From positions 248,001 through 312,000 of the forward strand of contig NZ_BCXJ01000005.1 of NCBI RefSeq assembly GCF_001598215.1: 64,000 nucleotides of DNA, given 5' to 3'. Positions 8,814 through 18,754 of this stretch are shown piece after piece. Position 1 is the first letter of the stretch, and every line of letters begins with the position of its first letter. A model generated the notes under the pieces. That model saw only the letters and a list, made by a program, of their open reading frames with translations, made no database searches and was not told the origin of the DNA. Origin of the DNA: Shouchella clausii. GTDB taxonomy: Bacteria > Bacillota > Bacilli > Bacillales > Bacillaceae_D. A program made the position numbers and the translations under genes.

Positions 8814-10605
8814 GGCTTCCTCCCTCCTTCGGAATAAAAAAACGCACCGTTGTCCCCTCTCCTTGGCTGCTGCTGATCAGGAGCCCGTCGGTGCCATATG
8901 TTTGTTTTAAACGCTGATGGACATTGCGCAAACCAATCCGGTTTTCCGGCTTTTCAAGAGGATCTTCGATCATCGCGCGAACTTCTTGCTGCCGTTGTGG
9001 CCCCATTCCGATCCCGTTATCGCTCACTTCGATCCATATTCCGTCTTCTGCCTGCTTCACGCAAATGTTCACGTAGCCATCTGCCTCATTGGCTTCAAGC
9101 CCATGGGAGACGGCGTTTTCGACGAGCGGTTGGATCGTGAGAGGAATCACGGCAACTTCATCGATTGTAACAGCATCGTCCATGTCATACGTTAACCGCT
9201 CCCCATAGCGAAACGACTGAATTTCTAGATAGCTCCGCACCATTTCAAGTTCCTCCTTCAATGGAATCATGCTGCTGCCGACTTCTAAACTTTTTCGCAA
9301 TAGCTGCCCTAGGCGTTTGACAGCCTTCGCAATGTCCGTTTCATTGCTCATATGGGCGCGCATACGGATTGCCTCAAGCGTATTAAACAAAAAATGGGGG
9401 TTCATTTGGCTTGCCATCATTTTAAATTTCATTTCATTTTGCTTCCGTTCAAGTGCCGTTTTCTGTTCATTGGCTTCGAGCACTTGGGCAATCGATTTGT
9501 TTAAGTCATCAATCATTTTGTTCAGCTGTAAAGAAATTTGACCAATTTCATCTGTTCCATCGAGCGCCACTTTCGTCGTTAAATTGCCTTGTGCCACTTC
9601 TTTCATCGTCGCGCTTAAACGCGAGAGCCTATTCACATACCCCCATGAAAACCACACGATTAAAAATAACGAGAACGCAATGCCAAGCCCGGTAACAAGA
9701 ATGCCAAAATAACTAAGTTTTTTCGCCGCGCCAACGATATCCTCCGTATGGATAATCGAGACAATCCGCAGTTGGTTTTGGCTTAACTCGGGAAACAGAC
9801 TAGTTTCCATCATGTGAATCGGTTCCCCATTTGCTTGGCCTTCGTAAAATCCACGCTTTCCTTCTCCCTGGTCTGTCACCACGACAAGCTCGTCCAAGTT
9901 TTCGCCAATGAATGACGGTTCCGACGACGAAATAATGGAATTGTGTTCATCGACCACGACCGTCTGGTGCGTTTCCTGTTGCATAATCGTTTCCAACAGG
10001 TCAGGGGCAATCGTAATAACGAGCAATCCGAATGTGCCATATTCAATAAAATTAATCCGTTTCATTAAACTTAAATAGTAACCGCCACCTTGCGTCTCGT
10101 CTTGCAAATAAAACCATTGGTAAAAGCCTACATCCGCTTTTGCGATGTTGTACCAACTGGCCATTTGCGACTCTTCAACTGGTATAAACGTCCAGTTATT
10201 CAACAACGTTGGGTTGTCTACATAAAGGCGGATGGTTTCAATTTCTGGGTGGTTTCCTTTGTGGTAGGCAAAATCAGGGTAAGAGCGGTATGCTTGAAAG
10301 ACAGAAAACGAGTGATCGTAGTCAGTGTTGACCAGTTCGCTTAACCGTTCATCAAATTGCAAATGGTTCGCAACCATAATGGGCCCTTTCAGCACTTCAT
10401 TGATTCGCTGTTTGACACGTTCGACATTCATTTCTGCCTGTTCTTGCGCATCCTTTATGGCATTGGCTTTTAATTCATTGGTTAAAAACAAGCCAACAAC
10501 CGCAATTGGGATGACCACGCCAGACAGGAACATCAAAATAAGCTTATCCCTTATTTTGATTTGATTCAGTTTCGTCGAAACATATTGATGGAAAGCCTTC
10601 CTCAT
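8806..10605 (-). CDS. Sensor histidine kinase (YesM type)
   Basis: The 599-residue protein has a transmembrane segment near residues 22-43, an extracellular sensing domain, a second transmembrane segment near 297-320, a HAMP domain, and a His_kinase/HATPase core. His404 lies in 'MNPHFLFNTLEAIR', the N box is 'PLVENAVSHG' (491-502), and 'DNGIGM' and 'GLRNVHQRL' complete the ATP site. The ATG at 10605 is chosen because GAAGGAG lies just upstream; the longer frame adds only seven residues. It is the first gene of the operon and probably senses the oligosaccharide or its loaded binding protein. Confidence 0.88.
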   Translation of the reverse strand: MRKAFHQYVSTKLNQIKIRDKLILMFLSGVVIPIAVVGLFLTNELKANAIKDAQEQAEMNVERVKQRINEVLKGPIMVANHLQFDERLSELVNTDYDHSFSVFQAYRSYPDFAYHKGNHPEIETIRLYVDNPTLLNNWTFIPVEESQMASWYNIAKADVGFYQWFYLQDETQGGGYYLSLMKRINFIEYGTFGLLVITIAPDLLETIMQQETHQTVVVDEHNSIISSSEPSFIGENLDELVVVTDQGEGKRGFYEGQANGEPIHMMETSLFPELSQNQLRIVSIIHTEDIVGAAKKLSYFGILVTGLGIAFSLFLIVWFSWGYVNRLSRLSATMKEVAQGNLTTKVALDGTDEIGQISLQLNKMIDDLNKSIAQVLEANEQKTALERKQNEMKFKMMASQMNPHFLFNTLEAIRMRAHMSNETDIAKAVKRLGQLLRKSLEVGSSMIPLKEELEMVRSYLEIQSFRYGERLTYDMDDAVTIDEVAVIPLTIQPLVENAVSHGLEANEADGYVNICVKQAEDGIWIEVSDNGIGMGPQRQQEVRAMIEDPLEKPENRIGLRNVHQRLKQTYGTDGLLISSSQGEGTTVRFFIPKEGGSHV

Positions 10606-10621
10606 GTTGTCATCTCCTTCA

Positions 10622-10652
10622 AGCAAACGCTTTCAATTGTGCCCTCATTATA
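10622..10652 (-). promoter_or_regulatory. Promoter -10 and CcpA cre site of the kinase/transporter operon
   Basis: On the minus strand TATAAT (10647-10652) is followed at once by TTGAAAGCGTTTGCT (10622-10636). The latter fits the Bacillus cre consensus WTGNAANCGNWNNCW at every defined position. It lies between the -10 box and the ribosome binding site of the kinase gene, a position where bound CcpA would block transcription when glucose is present. No good -35 box is seen, as expected for an activator-dependent promoter. Confidence 0.7.
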
Positions 10653-10997
10653 ACGTATGCCTAAAAAGCCGATTTCCCGGAATCCGCTAAGGCTTTGATT
10701 CAGTCGACGTCAGACTGATGAAAACACTTGTCAGATAAAGAGTGAAGATGCGAGTAGACCGTAAGTCCGAAGTGCCAACAATCACAGAAGTTGCCCCGTT
10801 TGGCTATCGTTGCTGTTCCTACTTCTACATTCAGTGTAGGACAAAGGCAAGGGCGCCATATAGAGAAAAAATCAGTGCAAATTTCATGTTAAAATTATAG
10901 GTAACAAGACAACACGATTGCTGGAAAACCGTATGCCATCAAGTCTTTTCTCCGGTCCTCTCGTCGTTTTGCTTCTTTTTGCCCTTAAGCTGCCTCA

Positions 10998-11051
10998 TTG
11001 CGCATAACGGCAATCTCATGTACGATAATCCCGATTTCGAAAACGCTATCA
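10998..11051 (+). promoter_or_regulatory. Possible promoter and cre-like site of the alpha-xylosidase gene
   Basis: TTGCGC (10998-11003) and TACGAT (11021-11026) are separated by 17 bases and could be a weak promoter. TCGAAAACGCTATCA (11037-11051) matches the cre consensus except for one base and lies just before the ribosome binding site. The placement mirrors the perfect cre site of the divergent operon, which supports catabolite control. The 340 bases between the two promoters hold no gene. Confidence 0.4.
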
Positions 11052-11073
11052 TATAAATGAGGTGAGTGAGACG

Positions 11074-13377
11074 ATGAAGTTTAGCAATGGCTGCTGGATG
11101 AATCGAGCAGGCTTTGAGATTCGATCTCCGCAAGAAGTGTATGACATTCGCAAAACAGACTCAGAGGCAACACTGTTTGGCCCATTCCAAAAAATTGCTC
11201 ATCCAGGGATGACACTTGACGGCGGCATGATGACCGTCACTGTATCGGCTCCTATGAATGACGTCATTCGCGTCCATAGCGTCCACCACGGAGGCGGCGT
11301 TGACCAGGGCCCTGATTTTCCTCTTTATATGGAAAAAGCAGACGTTGCCAGCAAAGAAGACGAACAGTCCTTTTCTTTCCAAAGCGGCGAACTTCTGCTA
11401 ACAGTCAATAAAAACGACTGGCGTTTCGCTTTTTCCCGAAAAGGCGAAGTCGTGACGACAAGCGAAAGGCAATGCTTAAGCCACATTATCGATGACAACG
11501 GGGCCCCATTTATGCGCGAACAGCTGTCACTTGACGTCGGTGAGTACGTATACGGGCTCGGCGAACGGTTTACGCCATTTGTCAAAAATGGCCAGTCTGT
11601 TGACATTTGGAACGAAGACGGCGGCACTGGCAGCGAGCAAGCTTACAAAAACATCCCGTTTTACGTAAGCAATAAAGGCTACGGCGTTTTTGTCAACCAT
11701 CCAGAACGGGTATCTTTTGAAATCGCTTCAGAGAAAGTATCAAAAGCGCAATTTAGCGTTCCCGGCGAACAGCTTGAGTATTTCATTATTTCTGGTGATA
11801 CGCTTAAAGATGTGCTCCGCACCTACACAACGCTCACCGGCAAGCCGCCGCTGCTGCCGAAGTGGTCATTTGGCTTGTGGCTAAGCACGTCGTTTTTAAC
11901 AAACTACGACGAAAAAACGGTCCATTCGTTTGTCGACGGCATGCAAGAACGGGACTTGCCTTTTGATGTCTTCCATTTTGATTGCTTATGGATGAAAGAG
12001 TTCGAATGGTGCAACTTCCAGTGGGATGAACGGACATTTCCAGACCCAAAAGGCATGCTTTCACGTTTAAAAGAAAAAGGGCTAAACATTTGTGTTTGGA
12101 TCAATCCCTATATCGGCCAAAAATCACCGCTATTTGCCGAAGCCAAACAGAAAGGCTACTTGCTAAAGCGCCCTGACGGCAGCGTGTGGCAGTGGGACAA
12201 ATGGCAGCCTGGCCTTGCCGTTGTTGACTTTACAAATGAAGAGGCAAAAACGTGGTATACAGAAATGCTGGAAGCATTGATTGACATGGGCGTTGATAGT
12301 TTTAAAACCGATTTTGGCGAACGAATACCGACGGACGTCGTTTATGCAAATGGGGCCGACCCTCTGAAAATGCATAACTATTACACGCAACTTTATAACG
12401 AAACCGTTTACACATTGCTTGAAAAGCGCCTAGGAAAAAACAAAGCGGTCCTGTTTGCTCGCTCGGCAACGGTTGGCGGCCAGCAATTTCCAGTCCATTG
12501 GGGTGGCGATAGCTTTTCCACATACGCTTCCATGGCCGAGACGCTCCGGGGCGGCCTTTCACTTGGATTAGCTGGCTTTGGCTATTGGAGCCACGACATT
12601 GGCGGATTTGAAACAGGCTCAACGCCTGATCTGTACAAGCGTTGGACGCAATTTGGCTTGCTGTCCTCCCATAGCCGCTACCATGGAAGCGGCGATTACA
12701 AAGTGCCATGGCTGTATGACGAGGAAGCGGTAGATGTCACACGGTTGTTTACGAAATTAAAAAACCGATTAATGCCTTATTTATTTGCTAAAGCCGTTGA
12801 AGCAAGCAAAAATGGCGTGCCAATGCTGCGGCCGATGCTGCTCGAATACCGAGATGACGAAACATGCCACACACTTGACCGTCAATACATGCTTGGCGAC
12901 CGCCTTCTCGTCGCGCCGATTTTTAATGAAACAGGAAACGTCCGCTATTACGCGCCAGCAGGCAATTGGACCAACCTCCTGACAAACGCGTTCATCGACG
13001 GCGGAAAATGGCATAGCGAACACCACAGTTATGAAACATTGCCACTGCTCGTCCGCGAAAACACGATTCTTCCTTTCGGAGCAGAAGAGCAAACAGCGGA
13101 CTATGATTATACCGAAAATGTGGCCTTTCATTTATTCGAAATAAACGGTGAAGCAACGTGTACGATCCACGATGAAAACGGGACAGCTGCTGCTTCTGCC
13201 CGCGCCTCAAAAACAGGCAACACACTCGCTTTGAGCGCAAGCGGCGTAACAGGAACATGCACTTGGCTGCTGCGCAACGTCGACACCATTCGCAACCTAG
13301 ACGGTGGGACGTGGACAACACATGAGCTTGGCGTCTTGGTAGTGGGCGAAGACGTAAGCGTCACATTGCCTGATTAA
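11074..13377 (+). CDS. yicI: Alpha-xylosidase, glycoside hydrolase family 31 (YicI type)
   Basis: The 767-residue protein aligns by eye from its first residues with E. coli YicI (772 residues). It hydrolyses alpha-1,6-xylosyl residues from the non-reducing end of oligosaccharides such as isoprimeverose and xyloglucan fragments. The nucleophile Asp413 lies in 'FKTDFGERIPTDV', a segment typical of alpha-xylosidases rather than alpha-glucosidases, and the acid/base Asp479 lies in 'WGGDSFSTY'. The ATG at 11074 is chosen over the in-frame GTG at 11062 because GAGGTG precedes it and homology begins there. It is divergent from the transporter operon and lacks a signal peptide, so it acts on imported oligosaccharides. 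Confidence 0.92.
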   Translation: MKFSNGCWMNRAGFEIRSPQEVYDIRKTDSEATLFGPFQKIAHPGMTLDGGMMTVTVSAPMNDVIRVHSVHHGGGVDQGPDFPLYMEKADVASKEDEQSFSFQSGELLLTVNKNDWRFAFSRKGEVVTTSERQCLSHIIDDNGAPFMREQLSLDVGEYVYGLGERFTPFVKNGQSVDIWNEDGGTGSEQAYKNIPFYVSNKGYGVFVNHPERVSFEIASEKVSKAQFSVPGEQLEYFIISGDTLKDVLRTYTTLTGKPPLLPKWSFGLWLSTSFLTNYDEKTVHSFVDGMQERDLPFDVFHFDCLWMKEFEWCNFQWDERTFPDPKGMLSRLKEKGLNICVWINPYIGQKSPLFAEAKQKGYLLKRPDGSVWQWDKWQPGLAVVDFTNEEAKTWYTEMLEALIDMGVDSFKTDFGERIPTDVVYANGADPLKMHNYYTQLYNETVYTLLEKRLGKNKAVLFARSATVGGQQFPVHWGGDSFSTYASMAETLRGGLSLGLAGFGYWSHDIGGFETGSTPDLYKRWTQFGLLSSHSRYHGSGDYKVPWLYDEEAVDVTRLFTKLKNRLMPYLFAKAVEASKNGVPMLRPMLLEYRDDETCHTLDRQYMLGDRLLVAPIFNETGNVRYYAPAGNWTNLLTNAFIDGGKWHSEHHSYETLPLLVRENTILPFGAEEQTADYDYTENVAFHLFEINGEATCTIHDENGTAAASARASKTGNTLALSASGVTGTCTWLLRNVDTIRNLDGGTWTTHELGVLVVGEDVSVTLPD

Positions 13378-13382
13378 CATAA

Positions 13383-13410
13383 GAACGGGGCAGCGATTGC
13401 TGCCCCGTTC
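13383..13410. terminator. Perfect 12-base hairpin between convergent genes
   Basis: GAACGGGGCAGC (13383-13394), a GATT loop and the exact complement (13399-13410) form a strong hairpin 5 bases after the alpha-xylosidase stop. Neither side has a good T run, but its place between two convergent genes suggests a bidirectional terminator. Confidence 0.6.
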
Positions 13411-13488
13411 AAACTGTCTTCCCTCTCCTGTACGCTTGATCCACTTGTCAGATGGCCATCCCCACAACATTTTTCTCTGTCGTCCTCG

Positions 13489-14711
13489 TCACCCAACTTC
13501 ACTTATCCGTTCACTGCCGCCTTTTCCCGCTTCTCTTAACAACCGTTTGCGAAAATGGAAGATGAGAAACATCAACGCTGTCATTACGATTGCAATCGCG
13601 AAAATCACGAGCAGCGTTACTTGCACGGAGTAATGATCAAGCAAGCTTCCTGTTAGACGAGGCAACAGCGCTCCGCCTAGTCCACCCATCGCAATTAACA
13701 AGCTCGTTGTCCGGTCTTCAAGCCCGGGTAGCCCTTCATTCACGACAAGCAATCCTAACGAAAAGATGCCTCCCATTAGCAACCCTGCGAAAAAGATGAC
13801 GATAAAACGGATGATGTAATGGGGAGAAATCGCAAACAATCCGAGCATCGCTAACTGTCCAAAAACAGCAAGCAAAAACAAGGTCGCGACGTTTACTTTG
13901 CCGACGACAAAGACCATGATCATTCGCCCAATCGTCATCGCCCCCCAAAAGACGGTAATGCTAAGGGCAAGCACAGACGGGGAAAGGTCAGATGTCATTG
14001 CTAAAATCGAAGGCAAATAATTCGGGAACGTCATTTCGACGCCAACATAGCAAAAGAAAAACAATGAGCCAACTAAAACCAATGGCAGCGACGTTTTTGG
14101 ATAACGAGCCTTTAATGGCCTCTCATCCCCATCAGCACCGGCAACGGCTTCTTTTGTTAGCAGCGGCTCATAGTCATCAAAACGGAGAAACAGCCATAAA
14201 CAGAAGCTAATTAGCACAGCTGCACCGACGACCAAAAAGACCATATTCCAATTTCCATTTGCAATCAATAGAGCGGAAAGGACGGGCACAGCCAGCGCGC
14301 CTACCCCGAAAAACACTTCTGTCAGCACCATAATCGAAGCCTTTTTTCCTTCAACTTGCCAATAATCAAACCGGCAAGAACGGTCTCCGTAAGCCCTAAC
14401 CCTGCACCTCCAAGGGGGATGATTGCAAGCAATACATTCCAAGGCAGCATCAAGAACAGCGACAATTGCGAGGCTGCAAACAACGCTAACGCCAACAGCA
14501 AAACGAGCCTACGGCCAAGTACCTTTATGACGAGGGGCGCAAACAACACCCCTACTAAAAATCCAAGAAATTGGTTCATAATCAGCTGCCCACCATCACG
14601 GTAATCAAGCTGATACGCATTCATCATTGGCTCTAGGACAGAACCGATAATAATATGGCCAAATCCAGCAAGCAAATACGCCAAACAAGCCATCCATACG
14701 AGTTTTCTCAT
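13489..14711 (-). pseudogene. GlcP-like MFS sugar:H+ symporter, frameshifted
   Basis: Two overlapping frames together make one transporter of about 12 transmembrane segments. The first (start 14711, after GGAGG) carries the N-terminal part up to 'AGLIIGKLKEK'. The second continues with 'GKKASIMVLTEVFFGVGAL' to the stop at 13489. The combined protein resembles Bacillus GlcP of the FHS family, which imports glucose or mannose with protons. The break lies in a run of six A near 14340-14350 (minus strand); seven A would restore one frame. It may be a sequencing error or a real mutation. The gene follows the ROK repressor by 21 bases and is probably its target. Confidence 0.75.
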
Positions 14712-14732
14712 CGTTTCCTCCGATTTCGTCTC

Positions 14733-15725
14733 TCATTCATACACTTTTTCTTCTAGTCCTCTTAACACCATCGCCTTCAAGCCTCGCAGAAAATCAGCGC
14801 CAAAATCGTCAGATACCATCACTTTTGGCGAGACTGGCATCGTCTGCTTTTGCTCGTGCGCTTGCCAAGCAGCTAACAATTGTTCGTTGGTACAGCGATT
14901 TTGGTAAATAATGATTTTGTCAGGGGCAAGCACGGCATTCAGCAGTTGCAGCGTGTAGCAAACGAATTCAGTAAAACGCCTGCTTTCAAGCGGCTGATAC
15001 CAATCAACGTCGACAGGCAGAAATTTAATTTCTCCCGCCATCCCGTTTTTGCCTTTAAACAATTTGCCGTCTATATACATGGCTGAACCAGGTGGGCGAT
15101 GTGCTGGAAAAAAGAGGCCAATGACAGACTCCCCTTCATTTGGCGGATCGTTTGTACAATAGCCGCTCAAGGCAGCATTAATGTCATTTTCCCACCATAC
15201 TGGCAAAGCGCATTGCTGCTGGATCGTTTCCGTTAACCTCGCGCCAATTAGTTTTTCATGGCTGCTGACTTTCATTTCTCCGTCCACTTGCTGGCCAGGA
15301 ATGCCCATTCCAATCATTTTAATCGCTGGATAGGCCGCTACATATTCATCGACAAGGGCACAAATCGCGTCAACGTCAAAATTGGCGACTGCATGCGTAT
15401 GTTCTATCAGAGAGTCGCCGTTTAGGTTAATCACCGATACGAGCACTTCTTCCTTATGCTCATGAAGGATTAACAACAATGCCATGCAAACGTCATAGTT
15501 GTAATGATACGTTACTGGCGGACGGCCTCCCGTTGAATGAGCTGTCTTTCCTTCATAGATTTCCCCTATCTGTATAAGCTCTTTTACAAGCGAGGCGATT
15601 GTCACAACGCTTAACCCAGTCGCTTCCGCCAATTGCGGTTTTGTCGCACTTCCTGCTGTGCGCATGGCACGGCGCACATTGTCCAAATTGATTTCTTTGA
15701 GCAATTGCGTATGCCCTTTTCCCAT
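14733..15725 (-). CDS. ROK-family transcriptional repressor (XylR/NagC type)
   Basis: The 330-residue protein has an N-terminal winged helix-turn-helix (about residues 15-70, 'KPQLAEATGLSVVTIASLV') and a ROK sugar-kinase-like domain with 'GMGIPGQQVDGEM'. The usual zinc-binding cysteine cluster of ROK proteins is not evident, so sugar sensing may differ. The ATG at 15725 follows GGAGGTG; the ATG at 15737 overlaps that site. It should bind the palindrome directly upstream and repress itself and the GlcP-like symporter gene downstream. Confidence 0.82.
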   Translation of the reverse strand: MGKGHTQLLKEINLDNVRRAMRTAGSATKPQLAEATGLSVVTIASLVKELIQIGEIYEGKTAHSTGGRPPVTYHYNYDVCMALLLILHEHKEEVLVSVINLNGDSLIEHTHAVANFDVDAICALVDEYVAAYPAIKMIGMGIPGQQVDGEMKVSSHEKLIGARLTETIQQQCALPVWWENDINAALSGYCTNDPPNEGESVIGLFFPAHRPPGSAMYIDGKLFKGKNGMAGEIKFLPVDVDWYQPLESRRFTEFVCYTLQLLNAVLAPDKIIIYQNRCTNEQLLAAWQAHEQKQTMPVSPKVMVSDDFGADFLRGLKAMVLRGLEEKVYE

Positions 15726-15744
15726 AGGCACCTCCATCCCTACT

Positions 15745-15810
15745 TTTATAAAATGACTTTATAAAGTCATTTTATAAAGTAAGTATGGTGCAGCATGGAT
15801 TCGCTGTCAA
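15745..15810 (-). promoter_or_regulatory. Promoter with 34-base palindromic operator of the ROK operon
   Basis: On the minus strand TTGACA (15805-15810), a 17-base spacer and CATACT (15782-15787) form a promoter. Directly downstream, 15745-15778 is a perfect 34-base palindrome in which TTTATAAA occurs three times at 13-base spacing. A dimer or two adjacent dimers of the ROK repressor binding here would block transcription near the start point. Confidence 0.75.
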
Positions 15811-15813
15811 GAC

Positions 15814-15846
15814 AAAAAAAGAGCAATAACACTTGGTTATGCTCTT
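15814..15846 (-). terminator. Intrinsic terminator of selO
   Basis: On the minus strand an 11-pair stem with one bulge (15836-15846 with 15819-15830) is followed by seven T. It lies 50 bases after the selO stop. Confidence 0.75.
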
Positions 15847-15895
15847 CCTTGAGAAAATAGGCAACACTGCTGCCGAACGTACCATTGCCTTACAC

Positions 15896-17356
15896 TCATG
15901 TCCCACAATAAGTCACATAGCCATGTTGGCAACGTTCTGGTACCTCGGCATATCGTTCTTGCTCTTTGCTGTACGCATAAGGCTCTTTTAGCACGGCAAT
16001 CAATTGTTTCACCAAGCTGTCATCTCCTTCATCGACTGCTTGCGCAAGTGCTTCTTCGACACGGTGGTTACGTGGGATAACGGCAGGATTGTTGGTTCGC
16101 ATCAGCTTCATCGCCTCGTCCTTCGTTTGCGCTTGCCTGCTTTGCCGCTGTTGCCATTGTTCCAGCCAATCGGCAAATTCAGCTGCGCCATTCATCCCCG
16201 TTTTTTCAGGCTGGCCTAGTGTTAACAACCGGAATGTATTGGTGTAATCCGCTTCATGCTCATGCATAAGGCGAAGCAACTTCTCAACAAAATCCTTGTC
16301 GCCGTCTTCAGCATCGAATAAACCTAGCTTTTTGCGCATGCCTGCCAGCCAATTGCTTACGTATTGGCCTTTAAAGCCTTCAATCGCTGATTGGGCCATT
16401 TCCACCCCTTTTGTTTCATCTTCGGCAAGCAAAGGCACGAGTGTTTCAGCAAACCTTGCCAAATTCCAGTTGGCGATTTGCGGCTGGTTGCCGTATGCAT
16501 AACGCCCTTGCGTATCAATCGAACTAAATACAGTCGCCGGGTCGTAGTTATCCATAAAAGCACATGGCCCGTAATCGATCGTTTCCCCGCTTATCGTCAT
16601 ATTGTCGGTGTTCATGACGCCGTGGACAAAGCCAACGAGCTGCCATTGGGAAATTAGGTTAGCTTGGCGGGAAATGACTTGTTCCAACAAGGATAAATAA
16701 GGATTCTCGCTTTCCGCTATTTCTGGATAGTGGCGCTTAATCGCATAGTCAGCCAATGTTTTCACATCGCTTACTTCGCCACGGCCAGCCGCATACTGGA
16801 ACGTGCCCACACGAAGATGGCTTTCGGCGACGCGTGTCAGCACAGCGCCAGGCAGTTCCGTTTCACGGAAAATTTCCTCTCTGGTAGTCACAACAGCGAG
16901 ACTTCTTGTTGTCGGAATGCCAAGTGCGTGCATCGCTTCACTAATCAAAAATTCCCTCAACATCGGACCAAGCGCCGCACGACCGTCGCCGCCACGGGAA
17001 AAAGGCGTCCGCCCTGATCCTTTTAACTGGATGTCAAAGCGTTTGCCTTCAGGCGTGATTTGCTCGCCAATGAGTAACGCGCGGCCGTCCCCTAACATTG
17101 TAAAGTGGCCGAATTGGTGGCCAGCATACGCTTGAGCGAGCGCCTCCCCTCCTTCAGGGATCGCATTGCCTGCAAGTACAGCGACGCCTTCAGGTTGTTG
17201 CAACGCTTCCCCATTCAAACCAAGAGCAGTCGCCAACGGTTCATTAAAGAGGACAAGCTTTGGCGACCGCACTGGGTTTGGCTTAAGGCGAGCGAAAAAC
17301 GGCTGTGGAAGACGGGCGTAACTGTTGTCAAAATTCCATTTCGCTTGTTCAGTCAT
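15896..17356 (-). CDS. selO: Protein adenylyltransferase SelO (YdiU/UPF0061)
   Basis: The 486-residue protein has the full SelO pseudokinase sequence, including '[20 protein letters not shown]', '[13 protein letters not shown]' and '[10 protein letters not shown]', where the metal-binding Asn/Asp residues lie. SelO transfers AMP from ATP to Ser, Thr or Tyr of proteins and is linked to oxidative stress. The C-terminus ends in 'YVTYCGT', so the position of selenocysteine in other members is a cysteine here. It starts at an ATG after AAGGGG and appears to be a single-gene unit. Target proteins in this organism are unknown. Confidence 0.92.
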   Translation of the reverse strand: MTEQAKWNFDNSYARLPQPFFARLKPNPVRSPKLVLFNEPLATALGLNGEALQQPEGVAVLAGNAIPEGGEALAQAYAGHQFGHFTMLGDGRALLIGEQITPEGKRFDIQLKGSGRTPFSRGGDGRAALGPMLREFLISEAMHALGIPTTRSLAVVTTREEIFRETELPGAVLTRVAESHLRVGTFQYAAGRGEVSDVKTLADYAIKRHYPEIAESENPYLSLLEQVISRQANLISQWQLVGFVHGVMNTDNMTISGETIDYGPCAFMDNYDPATVFSSIDTQGRYAYGNQPQIANWNLARFAETLVPLLAEDETKGVEMAQSAIEGFKGQYVSNWLAGMRKKLGLFDAEDGDKDFVEKLLRLMHEHEADYTNTFRLLTLGQPEKTGMNGAAEFADWLEQWQQRQSRQAQTKDEAMKLMRTNNPAVIPRNHRVEEALAQAVDEGDDSLVKQLIAVLKEPYAYSKEQERYAEVPERCQHGYVTYCGT

Positions 17357-17660
17357 GGTATCCCCTTTTCGTATGTGCCATTGATTATAGTCAGTGTTTG
17401 TTGTTTATTTTTCCATTATACATGGCATCATTACACATACCAATGATAACGACCGCCTTCCCTTTTCATCAGCCAACGCCAGCGGCCTTGGACTTGCTAC
17501 TCCCTCTCTCTATTTAAAAAGTAGGGCCAATCCGCCAAATGCCAAAATCATGTTGTTTTAAGATTTCGGCTTTCGTCCGTTTGCCTGTTCAGGCCTGCAA
17601 AACAAAAAAGCATTGCTTTCCTACTTATTGTTGACAAGTGGTCTGCAGACGCTGTACCTG
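17357..17660. other. Intergenic region without recognised gene
   Basis: The 304 bases between the start of selO and the end of the DinB-family gene hold only the probable selO promoter region. No open frame with a convincing ribosome binding site was seen. Confidence 0.5.
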
Positions 17661-18128
17661 CTACTGCTCCTTGATCTGTCTTTTTATCGCTATGATGGCA
17701 CCCATATGGAGTCCTTCATGGAAAATCGTTCTGACAAGCACTTGCTCAATCGTATGCATCCCCATATCTGTTGGCGGAAATTCCTCTTCCAGCCGTTCCC
17801 GGTATTTCTGCTCAATCAAGCGGGGCTGTTCCCGAAGAAATGAGATCAATTCGGCAAGGGACGGCGTTTCGTCTGTAAAATGAGACGGATCGGTTCCATA
17901 ACCGAACCATTGGTTAAATGTCATGGAGATAGGCATATCCTCTTTTGTAAGCACGCGTATCCACAAATACTGATCGAGGACCACATGTCCCAAATTCCAC
18001 CTGATGTTATTATTAAACCCTCTTGGGATGATTTCCGCCTCTTCTTCGGTTACGTCCTCCACCATTTTCAACAGCTCGCTGCGATATGTATTCAACTGCT
18101 CAAATAAAACATCATGCCTTCTTTCCAC
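17661..18128 (-). CDS. DinB-family (DUF664/YfiT-like) four-helix protein
   Basis: The 155-residue protein has the DinB fold signature. It has three histidines that would bind a metal: one in 'NLGHVVLDQYLW' and two in 'FHEGLHMGAI' near the C-terminus. Members include bacillithiol-S-transferases and metal-dependent hydrolases, so a thiol-transferase role is possible but not shown. The GTG start at 18128 follows AGAGGGGG at normal spacing. It has no clear operon partner. Confidence 0.75.
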   Translation of the reverse strand: MERRHDVLFEQLNTYRSELLKMVEDVTEEEAEIIPRGFNNNIRWNLGHVVLDQYLWIRVLTKEDMPISMTFNQWFGYGTDPSHFTDETPSLAELISFLREQPRLIEQKYRERLEEEFPPTDMGMHTIEQVLVRTIFHEGLHMGAIIAIKRQIKEQ

Positions 18129-18192
18129 TAAGGTACCCCCTCTGTTTTAATAATAATCTATTATATAAAAATCGATAAAATCCTCTCTTGTT

Positions 18193-18393
18193 CTAACTAA
18201 TTTTCTTCATACTGTTGGTATTTGTCACCAAGTTGGTCAACTTGCCATTATGGAACACATCAGCAAAAGCTGCATTTATACTCTTGAACAACTCGTCATC
18301 GATGCTTCTTTTCTGGACAACAGGTAATTGATCCGCAGCATGTCCAATTGGGAATCGTTGGCCATAAATATCGGGCTTTCCGCGCGCTTCCAC
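18193..18393 (-). pseudogene. Possible C-terminal remnant of an amino-acid-type solute-binding protein
   Basis: The frame reads 'GQRFPIG' and then 'DDELFKSINAAFADVFHNGKL', which resembles the last helix of family 3 solute-binding proteins. It has no ribosome binding site, no signal peptide and no transporter neighbours. I treat it as a remnant; the likeness rests on a short stretch judged by eye. Confidence 0.3.
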
Positions 18394-18754
18394 TAGAACA
18401 ACGCGAGCCGCATACCGACCTAGACATCGAAAAAAGCACCCGTGCGATTACTTTTCTACTAAAAACGCCATGATTGATTTCTGATTTTTATGTTAAAATG
18501 GAAAACAACGTAAGGAACAAGCTGCCGAATAGCGATTAAAGCGGAGTTAATGACCCGTTGTGCTTTTCAGGCAAATGAAAGACCATTCCCTCAGCAAGCA
18601 ACGTTTCTTTTTATAGAGTGGAGTTGGCCTTACCTGTTTGAAGAAGTACCCGATGTTATGCCCTGCCGCCAGGAACGGGTTTTGCATCCTTTTGTCGAAA
18701 GGTTGTTTTCACCCAATGAGCTGACATTAACAAAACAAAAAAGGAGTCGTTCGC
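18394..18754. other. Intergenic region upstream of the FAH gene
   Basis: These 361 bases should carry the promoter of the 18755 operon. A plus-strand frame at 18550-18825 is open but lacks a ribosome binding site and runs into the next gene, so it is not called. No riboswitch-like structure was recognised. Confidence 0.4.

Noticed and set aside
14320-14360. Programmed -1 frameshift in the GlcP-like gene
   Set aside because: The A-rich stretch is not in the phase required for the A AAA AAG slippery heptamer, and no transporter of this family is known to use frameshifting.
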